Shown here piece after piece: positions 5,559 to 11,063 of a stretch of DNA of 11,063 nt (its first letter is position 1; each line of letters begins with the position of its first letter). The stretch lies in the NCBI GenBank assembly GCA_002452695.1, contig DKFA01000065.1, positions 1,719 through 12,781 of the forward strand, written 5' to 3'. Below the pieces are notes generated by a model. The model made no database searches, was not told the DNA's origin, and saw only the letters and a list, made by a program, of their open reading frames with translations. The stretch comes from Dehalococcoidia bacterium UBA6808 (GTDB taxonomy: Bacteria > Chloroflexota > Dehalococcoidia > GIF9 > UBA5629). The position numbers and the translations under genes are program-made.

Positions 5559-7331
5559 TTAATCCCATTCTGATTCTTTTTTATCCTTCTTTTTCATGCG
5601 TCCAAATTGACGGATGACCAGGATAACGATAAGCAGGGCTACCAGGCCGACTGCCAGCCAGATGATCGTCCCCATGGTAATAAACCCGACTTTGACCATC
5701 GATGTAGGTGACCAATCGCTCTGATTGGTTGCGCCATCGACAGCTCTGACATGCCAGTAGTACTCACCATTGTTAAGCGCCTCGGCTTCCGTAGTCGTAT
5801 AGGCGGTGCTGGTCAATTTGCTGCGTGAGATCAACTTGCGGCCGAAGCCCGAATCATCGCTCACTTCAAGATCGTAGGTTACTCCGCTGGGGTCGGATAC
5901 TGCTTCCCATTTGAAGGTCACCTTGGTTTCACCCATAAAACCTACCGTAGCGCCATCCTTGGGTGAACTGGTGGTCGGAATCTCTGGTGGTGTCGATTCC
6001 ATGGTGAATACTGCGGTAGCTGTGACACCCTTGGAATCGGTGGCTACCACGTTGATTGATCCGTTCTTTCCGCCCGGCGCTTTGAATGTTGTCTGCAAAG
6101 TGCCGCTATCCAGCGTAACTCCGCTTGCTACCACATTGCCGTCGAAAGTAATGGTAAAATCCTTGCTGTTGCTGAAACCCGATCCAGCCACCCTGACCTC
6201 TTCTCCGACATTGCCTGACTTGGGCAATATCGAAAGTTCTGTTTGAATTGTGAAGATAGCGGTGGTCACATCCGCGCTGGATGTCAGCCTGCCGCTTGCC
6301 CCGATTGTATGAGGGCCATTGGCGGCATGGGGTACCCTGACATTGGCGCTCCAGGCGCCCGAATCGTCTGCGCTGATACCGCTGGCGATTTCATCGCCGT
6401 CGAAGGTTATTGCTATACTCGATTCATTGCTGTAAAAACCGCTGCCTGAGATCTTGATCATATCATCGATGACACCCGTATTGGGCGACACTACGATGGA
6501 CGGTGATACGGTAAAGTTCAGGTCGGTAATATCGGTCTGAGGCGTCACACTGCCGTAGACATTAAGCGTGTGTAATCCCCTGGTTGAATTCGGGATGGCG
6601 ATAGTGGCATTCCATGAACCGTTGGCATCAGCAGTTATACCCGACCTGATTTCCTTGCCGGAGTATAGCACTTTGATGCCGCTTTCATTGGCGGCAAAAC
6701 CGGTGGCTATCAGGGTTATCACCGTGCCTACACCTCCCGTTGTCGGGTCCATTTTAACCTGGGGATAAACATAGAAATCTTTGTTGGCAATGGTTGTGGC
6801 CGTCGTGGTGGCGCCGTAGGCGTCGATGGAGCGGTTTCCTCTGGCTCCCGCCGGGGCTGAAAAAGTGGTGCTCCAGTAGCCTACTGAGCTGGCTGTGATG
6901 CCCGATTGGACTACTGCAGAATCCACAGTCACTGCGATATTAGCTTCGCTCGCGGCAAAACCATGCCCGGTAATTGTTATAGTGGTTCCGACCACGCCGT
7001 TTATAGGAGTGATGGAAATCGTGGGGATGACTGTGAAAGCACCCGAGTAGACACTTGTTCCTGTCGGGCATTGCACGATTACATTGTGGGTGCCGGTATA
7101 GGCTTCGGGAACCTTGAAGGTAGCGGAAGCCCCGCTGCCCACTGTGCCGTTGGCGATAGAGATATTATCCCACAGAATTGAGTAGGATTGTCCCGCAGAC
7201 AGGCCAAGGGCTGTCACTTCAGTACCGACAGCGCCCGTATAAACATTCAGATCTGCGTGTACAGGGCTTGATGGCATAGCACTGAAGAGGACAAGTAAAA
7301 GGGCGATGACAGTCAGCACCTTTATTCGCAT
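5559..7331 (-). CDS. Secreted, membrane-anchored protein with five Ig-like (IPT/TIG-type) repeats and a fibronectin-like module
   Basis: A 590-residue protein of unknown function. Residues 1-26 form a Sec signal peptide (basic start, leucine-rich core, probable cleavage after V-H-A). Five Ig-like repeats follow at about 27-102, 103-188, 189-276, 277-362 and 363-444. Most open with P-x-x-G-x-V-G-T-x-I-T-I-x-G-x-G-F and later carry an S-G-I-(T/S) turn and a G-x-W-(S/N) strand. Residues 447-549 resemble a fibronectin type III or similar beta-sandwich, with Y-Y-W-H-V-R-A-V-D near its end. A membrane helix (about 555-573) and a short basic cytoplasmic tail (K-K-K-D-K-K) complete a type I topology, leaving the repeats outside. 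There is no sortase motif. A strong GGAGGT (7346-7341) lies nine bases before the ATG. A structural, adhesive or glycan-binding role at the surface is likely but not shown; no catalytic motif is visible. Confidence 0.85.
   Translation of the reverse strand: MRIKVLTVIALLLVLFSAMPSSPVHADLNVYTGAVGTEVTALGLSAGQSYSILWDNISIANGTVGSGASATFKVPEAYTGTHNVIVQCPTGTSVYSGAFTVIPTISITPINGVVGTTITITGHGFAASEANIAVTVDSAVVQSGITASSVGYWSTTFSAPAGARGNRSIDAYGATTTATTIANKDFYVYPQVKMDPTTGGVGTVITLIATGFAANESGIKVLYSGKEIRSGITADANGSWNATIAIPNSTRGLHTLNVYGSVTPQTDITDLNFTVSPSIVVSPNTGVIDDMIKISGSGFYSNESSIAITFDGDEIASGISADDSGAWSANVRVPHAANGPHTIGASGRLTSSADVTTAIFTIQTELSILPKSGNVGEEVRVAGSGFSNSKDFTITFDGNVVASGVTLDSGTLQTTFKAPGGKNGSINVVATDSKGVTATAVFTMESTPPEIPTTSSPKDGATVGFMGETKVTFKWEAVSDPSGVTYDLEVSDDSGFGRKLISRSKLTSTAYTTTEAEALNNGEYYWHVRAVDGATNQSDWSPTSMVKVGFITMGTIIWLAVGLVALLIVILVIRQFGRMKKKDKKESEWD
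6000..7253 (-). repeat. DNA encoding five tandem Ig-like repeats of about 80-88 residues
   Basis: The repeat units are similar at protein level (the opening G-x-x-G-T-x-I-T-I-x-G-x-G-F, then S-G-I-T-A and G-x-W-x-x-x) but differ clearly in DNA. The array is therefore an old duplication and not a recent tandem expansion. The second, third and fourth units resemble one another most. The first and fifth have diverged further, and the fifth lacks the G-x-W strand, having G-T-L-Q-T-T-F instead. Confidence 0.65.
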
Positions 7332-7382
7332 TAATAATTAACCTCCATATGTCTTTATATAATAATACCTAAAAATAATACT

Positions 7383-7734
7383 AATTAACAGCAAACCGGG
7401 CTGATTGCGCCAGACCCTTTCATCGGTGGAAGAAACAAGGTCATCGTAATTGACAATGCGTGAACATGAAGACAATGGTGAGGCAGGAATCTCCCATCCT
7501 GATTCCTCCGTTAATAATCTCGGGTATCTCGGGTATATTGCTCAGCAGGATAGCGACGACTTCTCTCTTTCTAATCCCATGTATTCTTAATCCGGTAGCC
7601 AGGAACCACGCTTTTTCCAGCAGTTCGCTGTTAGTCAGTGATTTCTCGACGCTACTGCCCAGGTAGATATACTGCCGGTATTCGCCAAACTGCCACACGT
7701 TGGCATCCAGGAACTAGGCTATATTATTGCTCAT
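7383..7734 (-). pseudogene. N-terminal fragment of an AMP-binding acyl-CoA synthetase, multiply disrupted
   Basis: From an ATG at 7734 the minus strand reads six codons, hits an in-frame TAG (7716-7714), then continues in the same frame as F-L-D-A-N-V-W-Q-F-G-E-Y. It goes on to S-L-T-N-S-E-L-L-E-K-A and K-R-E-V-V-A-I-L-L-S-N-I-P-E-I-P-E, the typical N-terminal region of the AMP-dependent synthetase family (usually T-Y-x-E-L-L, then G-D-V-V-A-I-L-L-x-N-x-P-E). Similarity in this frame ends after G-G-I-R-M-G. A second frame farther along reads S-R-I-V-N-Y-D-D-L-V-S, which resembles the linker before the ATP-binding loop. The Y-T-S-G-T-T-G-x-P-K loop and everything after it are missing. The lesions are thus a nonsense codon, a frameshift with internal deletion, and loss of the 3' three quarters. 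It lies between the Ig-repeat gene and glpD. Confidence 0.72.
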
Positions 7735-7738
7735 GAAC

Positions 7739-7767
7739 CAATCTCAGTAATATAATACTGCTGATTG
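7739..7767. repeat. Imperfect inverted repeat downstream of glpD
   Basis: CAATC-T-CAGTA (7739-7749) mirrors TACTG-CT-GATTG (7756-7767) around a six-base AT loop, giving two five-base-pair stem blocks split by a small internal loop. It starts 12 bases beyond the glpD stop. No T-run follows on the glpD strand, so it is a poor intrinsic terminator; it could instead stabilise the 3' end of the glpKD message. On the other strand a TTTTT occurs at 7773-7777. Confidence 0.35.
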
Positions 7768-7778
7768 AAGGCTTTTTA

Positions 7779-9380
7779 TCAGGCGTGGGTAAATTGTCTG
7801 GCCAGCGCTGCTGTTTTTGCATAATCCGCAACCTGGCGTTCCATATTGGCCTGGTCCCAGTCCAACAGCATTTTCATTTCATTCGCTACCGCTTGAACTG
7901 CGCCTATGCCCTGGTCCTTGCGGAAACACAGCCCGCTTCTGCGCATCATAAAATCACTTACAGTGCAGCACGACTCCTCTTTGACTGAATACCAGATCTG
8001 GGCTATGATATCCGGCCCCTCGGGGCTGATCCGGCTCTTGCCCCTTTTGTCCTGCCTGGACAGTTCCAGCACCTGGCGGCAACGTGAGCCATAGATGTGT
8101 GCCAGGTTGGTGATTACTTCCTCCGGCAGGCACTCCTTTTTCACCAGCCAGTCAATCTCTTCAGCATTCAGGGCCGGGGCGCCGGGCAGCGTGTCTATTC
8201 CGGTTTTACAGGGTGACTTATTGTCCAGCTTGCGGCACACGAGGTCGGCCACATCCTTTGATACAGCACGGTAAGCGGTGATTTTTCCGCCCAGGACAGT
8301 TACCAGCCCGTCCAGCCTGTCTCTCTTGCTGTGGTCTATCACCTCGTGGCTGCGGGATGTATCAGAAGCTTTCTTGCCAGGCTTTAAGGCGAGAGATCTC
8401 AATCCGGCCGTAGTGTAGTAGACATCTTCCATCTTAACATCCGGATAAGCCAGGTGCAGTCCTTCCAGCATGTATTCGACATCCTCCCGGGTTGCGGCAA
8501 CAGCGTCCAGGTTGCCTTCATATATAGTATCGGTGGTCCCAACAAGCGAATAACCTTCCCAGGGAATAACAAAGAACAAACGGCTGTCTGTAGGGGAAAA
8601 CAGCACGAGGGCGTTGTTTGAGACTTTCGGGACTATGATATGTATGCCCTTGGTCCTGAGTAAATAGGGTGGATTATCCTTGAAAACCATATCCTTGATC
8701 TGGTCGACCCAGTGTCCCGCCGCATTAACGACAATCCTGCCTTTAGCTTGCAGTATCTCACCCGTCAGTTCGTCCTTTACTTCAACTCCCGTTATACGCC
8801 CGCCTTCTTTGATGATTCCGGTAACAGGCGCATGGTTGACCACGATGGCGCCGTTTTCTGCAGCGGATAATGCGTTCTCCAGATTTAGCCTTTCCGGAAA
8901 CGGTACCTGGCAGTCATAATAAATATATGATCCTCGCAGGTTCTTTACTCTGAGATTGGGTTCCTGCTCAAGCGTTTTTTTGCTATTGAGATACCTATGG
9001 TTGGGTAGGGTCTTGTCGTATGATATTACATCATAAAGTATAACACCCATCAGCATGACGAAGTTCAGGATCGTACTGTGGATAGGTATCAGAAAAGTCA
9101 GCGGATATACGAGATGAGGAGCAATACGCATCAGGACTTCTCTTTCATAAAGATCCTGCCTGACCAGTCCGAACTCGAGCTGTCTGAGATAGCGCAGACC
9201 ACCATGTGCCAGCCGGGTGGAGCGTGATGTAGTGCCGTAGCCGAAATCTTCTTTTTCCAGCAATAGGGTAGTCAGACCGCGCAGTTGCGTATCCCGGGCT
9301 ATGCCGGCGCCTACAATACCACCGCCTATAACTATGACATCAAAAGTCTTTCCCGCAATTGCCCTGAAATCCCTCTGCAT
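7779..9380 (-). CDS. glpD: FAD-dependent glycerol-3-phosphate dehydrogenase
   Basis: A 533-residue enzyme that oxidises sn-glycerol 3-phosphate to dihydroxyacetone phosphate at the membrane and passes electrons to quinones. The FAD-binding Rossmann motif is V-I-G-G-G-I-V-G-A-G (17-26), followed by L-E-K-E-D-F (41-46) and G-T-T-S-R-S-T-R-L-A-H-G-G-L-R-Y-L (49-65), diagnostic of GlpD. Later come S-L-V-G-T-T-D-T (278-285), A-G-L-R-S-L (325-330) and L-G-G-K-I-T-A-Y-R (363-371). The C-terminal alpha-helical domain includes D-F-M-M-R-R (476-481). The length agrees with single-subunit GlpD and not the GlpABC type. An ideal AGGAGG (9390-9385) lies four bases before the ATG and touches the glpK stop, so the two genes are co-transcribed and probably coupled. 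No membrane helix is needed; GlpD binds peripherally. Confidence 0.96.
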   Translation of the reverse strand: MQRDFRAIAGKTFDVIVIGGGIVGAGIARDTQLRGLTTLLLEKEDFGYGTTSRSTRLAHGGLRYLRQLEFGLVRQDLYEREVLMRIAPHLVYPLTFLIPIHSTILNFVMLMGVILYDVISYDKTLPNHRYLNSKKTLEQEPNLRVKNLRGSYIYYDCQVPFPERLNLENALSAAENGAIVVNHAPVTGIIKEGGRITGVEVKDELTGEILQAKGRIVVNAAGHWVDQIKDMVFKDNPPYLLRTKGIHIIVPKVSNNALVLFSPTDSRLFFVIPWEGYSLVGTTDTIYEGNLDAVAATREDVEYMLEGLHLAYPDVKMEDVYYTTAGLRSLALKPGKKASDTSRSHEVIDHSKRDRLDGLVTVLGGKITAYRAVSKDVADLVCRKLDNKSPCKTGIDTLPGAPALNAEEIDWLVKKECLPEEVITNLAHIYGSRCRQVLELSRQDKRGKSRISPEGPDIIAQIWYSVKEESCCTVSDFMMRRSGLCFRKDQGIGAVQAVANEMKMLLDWDQANMERQVADYAKTAALARQFTHA

Positions 9381-9389
9381 TATTCCTCC

Positions 9390-10895
9390 TCAGCGATTTA
9401 TGATCCAGCCCCCAGCTCTTTCCAGCGCCCTTTTCCATTCGCTGTACAGTGCTTCCCGGCAGCCTGCCGGCATTTTCGGTTGATAAGTAGCTGCTGTTCT
9501 GCAAATCGAGGAAACCTCTTCCGTATCCTTCCAGACGGATGTCGCCAGTCCGGCCAGGTAGGCCACGCCCAGCGCCGTGGTTTCAGCTACCGCGGCAACT
9601 TCAATTGGAATATTCAGGATGTCAGACTGAAACTGCATCAGCAGGGAGTTGGCCGTTCCGCCACCGTCAACTTTTAAAACGGGTATCGTTACACCCGCTT
9701 CCGATTTCATGGCGTCAATCACATCCCTGACCTGGTAGGCAATCGCCTCCAGTGTTGCGCGGGCTATATGCCCGCTGGTGGTGCCGCGGGTGATGCCTAT
9801 TATCGTGCCCCTGGCATACATGTCCCAGTGCGGTGCACCCAGCCCCACCAGAGCGGGGACGAAATAAACGCCGCCGTTATCCTCCACGCTCCTGGCCAGA
9901 CTCTCGCTTTCGCTCGATTTGCTGATTATCCTCAGGCCGTCACGTAACCATTGCACAGCCGCTCCTGAAATGAATATGCTGCCTTCCAGGGCATAGATCA
10001 CTTTTCCGTTCAGGCCCCAGGCCAGGCTGGTCAGCAGCCCATGTTTGGAGGTGATCGGTTTTTCACCGCTATTGATCAGGACGAAGGCGCCCGTCCCATA
10101 GGTATTCTTGGCCATGCCCGGTTCGTAACAAGCCTGTCCAAACAGCGCTGCCTGCTGGTCGCCAACAATAGCGCATAAAGGCACCTGCACGCCATCAAAG
10201 ATAGCTGGGGTAGTCTCCCCATAAATGAAACTTGAAGGTATGACCTTAGGCAGCATCGCTTCAGGAATATTAAGTTCTGCCAGTATATCTTGATCCCATT
10301 GCAGAGTATAGATGTTATAAAGCATCGTGCGGGAAGCATTGCTGTAATCGGTAATATGCGCCCTGCCCCCGCTTAATTTCCATGCCAGCCATGTATCGAC
10401 CGTACCGAAGAGCAGTTCTCCCTGCTCAGCCCGGCGCTGGCCGTCCTTGACATGGTCGAGAAGCCATCGTACTTTGGTAGCAGAGAAATAGGCATCGGGT
10501 ATCAGGCCTGTTTTATTGCGGATCATGTCTTCCAGTCCGCGTTTTTTCAATTCTTCAACCAGTCCCGCCGTCCTGCGGCATTGCCATACGATTGCGTTGG
10601 CTACCGGCTCGCCTGTCTTTTTATCCCAGACAATGGTGGTCTCGCGTTGATTGGTGATCCCTATACCGGCCACGCTCTTGGCAGTGATACCGAACTTCTT
10701 AAGTATGGACCGTGAAACATCCAGCGTAGTCTGGAAGATCTCCTTTGGGTCTTGTTCCACCCAGCCGGGGTTGGGATATATCTGGCAGGTCTCTTCGATA
10801 GCGCTCGCTACCGGTCTGCCCTCAGAATCAAACAGGATAGCCCTGCTGCCGGTGGTCCCCTGGTCGATCGCGATCACATAGTGCTTTCCAGCCAT
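9390..10895 (-). CDS. glpK: Glycerol kinase
   Basis: A 501-residue FGGY-family sugar kinase that phosphorylates glycerol with ATP to give sn-glycerol 3-phosphate, the substrate of the next gene. Visible motifs are the phosphate-binding D-Q-G-T-T-G-S-R (11-18), N-Q-R-E-T (82-86), W-x-C-R-R-T (104-109), the catalytic Asp246 in G-D-Q-Q-A-A-L-F-G-Q, and T-Y-G-T-G-A-F in the C-terminal half. The length is normal. The loop before residue 240 reads I-F-D-G-V-Q-V-P-L, so it lacks both the H-F-Y-G phosphorylation site used by HPr in many Firmicutes and the G-G-K-G-G-T loop that binds fructose 1,6-bisphosphate in E. coli. Those known controls are therefore probably absent. No glycerol facilitator gene adjoins. 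An AGGGTGA-like site lies just before the ATG. Confidence 0.97.
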   Translation of the reverse strand: MAGKHYVIAIDQGTTGSRAILFDSEGRPVASAIEETCQIYPNPGWVEQDPKEIFQTTLDVSRSILKKFGITAKSVAGIGITNQRETTIVWDKKTGEPVANAIVWQCRRTAGLVEELKKRGLEDMIRNKTGLIPDAYFSATKVRWLLDHVKDGQRRAEQGELLFGTVDTWLAWKLSGGRAHITDYSNASRTMLYNIYTLQWDQDILAELNIPEAMLPKVIPSSFIYGETTPAIFDGVQVPLCAIVGDQQAALFGQACYEPGMAKNTYGTGAFVLINSGEKPITSKHGLLTSLAWGLNGKVIYALEGSIFISGAAVQWLRDGLRIISKSSESESLARSVEDNGGVYFVPALVGLGAPHWDMYARGTIIGITRGTTSGHIARATLEAIAYQVRDVIDAMKSEAGVTIPVLKVDGGGTANSLLMQFQSDILNIPIEVAAVAETTALGVAYLAGLATSVWKDTEEVSSICRTAATYQPKMPAGCREALYSEWKRALERAGGWIINR

Positions 10896-10926
10896 GTCTC
10901 ACATCACCCTGTATTCGATTCTGCTT

Positions 10927-10956
10927 ATTTTAACATTAATAATTCGACGGTACTAA
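10927..10956 (-). promoter_or_regulatory. Possible promoter of the glpK-glpD operon
   Basis: On the minus strand TTAGTA (10956-10951) and TAAAAT (10932-10927) are 18 bases apart, about 30 bases before the glpK ATG. The -10 box is a good match and the -35 box is poor. No clear operator repeat was seen around it. Confidence 0.28.
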
Positions 10957-10976
10957 CAGATTGGACCGCTGATTAG

Positions 10977-11063
10977 TCTCTACCGGTATGGGGCTTGCCT
11001 GAATATGAAGACTGCCACAAAATCGCCGAGAAAAGAGGCATCCCTTTAAAGGACTTTTACTGC
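10977..11063 (+). pseudogene. Fragment resembling the C-terminus of LarC (nickel insertion protein, DUF111)
   Basis: The plus-strand frame after a TAG at 10974-10976 reads W-G-L-P-E-Y-E-D-C-H-K-I-A-E-K-R-G-I-P-L and runs to the window edge. P-E-Y-E-D-C-x-x-(I/L)-A-E followed by G-(I/V)-P-L-K is the characteristic end of LarC, the CTP-dependent enzyme that inserts nickel into the pincer cofactor of lactate racemase. No ATG, GTG or Shine-Dalgarno precedes it, and the in-frame stop shows that the rest of the gene is not attached. It therefore looks like a 3' relic. The match covers under 30 residues, so the call is tentative; a new gene continuing off the right edge cannot be excluded. Confidence 0.45.

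Noticed and set aside
5911..6246. A 111-codon plus-strand reading frame antisense to the Ig-repeat gene
   Set aside because: Its composition follows from the repetitive Thr/Ser/Gly codons on the other strand. It has no family resemblance and no ribosome site, and the minus-strand gene is clearly real.
1..11063. A search for an undescribed system: CRISPR arrays, retrons, toxin-antitoxin pairs, phage or transposon genes, defence islands, riboswitches, tRNAs
   Set aside because: No array of short direct repeats, reverse transcriptase, transposase, tRNA-like fold or paired small toxin/antitoxin genes was seen. Every long gene belongs to a known family or is a relic of one, except the Ig-repeat protein, which stands alone.

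Overview
The window looks like chromosomal DNA of a bacterium of moderate GC. The long-form RmlA, the compact tatABC set and the membrane-anchored Ig-repeat protein would fit an anaerobic Chloroflexota (Dehalococcoidia-like) genome. That placement is inference from gene style only, and no rRNA or other decisive marker is present.

Layout. (1) Bases 1-387, plus strand: the C-terminal end of a ComM/YifB-type AAA+ (Mg-chelatase-like) ATPase, cut by the window edge. (2) Bases 388-606: intergenic, holding a plausible sigma-70 promoter. (3) Bases 607-1850, plus strand: tatA, tatB and tatC, a complete twin-arginine translocase set, with tatB and tatC overlapping by 8 bases. (4) Bases 1899-2245, plus strand: a broken TetR-type regulator. 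(5) Bases 2259-5392, minus strand: a dTDP-deoxysugar operon read rmlA, rmlC remnant, rmlB, rmlD. A, B and D are full length. Only a 46-codon stub of rmlC, the 3,5-epimerase gene, survives. (6) Bases 5506-7331, minus strand: a secreted, C-terminally anchored protein of five Ig-like (IPT/TIG-type) repeats plus a fibronectin-like module, followed by a strong intrinsic terminator. (7) Bases 7383-7734, minus strand: a wrecked N-terminal piece of an acyl-CoA synthetase (AMP-binding family). (8) Bases 7779-10895, minus strand: a glpK-glpD operon for glycerol use. (9) Bases 10977-11063, plus strand: a piece that reads like the C-terminus of LarC, without a visible start.

How the parts work together. 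GlpK phosphorylates glycerol and GlpD oxidises glycerol 3-phosphate to dihydroxyacetone phosphate, a two-step route into central metabolism. RmlA, RmlB and RmlD would make dTDP-L-rhamnose for surface glycans if an epimerase is supplied from elsewhere. TatABC exports folded proteins, but no Tat signal peptide is encoded in the window; the Ig-repeat protein carries a Sec-type signal instead.

The most notable thing is not a new system but a pattern of decay. Four gene relics (tetR, rmlC, acyl-CoA synthetase, larC) sit in the gaps between or inside otherwise healthy operons. I found no CRISPR array, tRNA, rRNA, transposase, toxin-antitoxin pair, phage gene or defence cluster, and I do not claim an undescribed system here.
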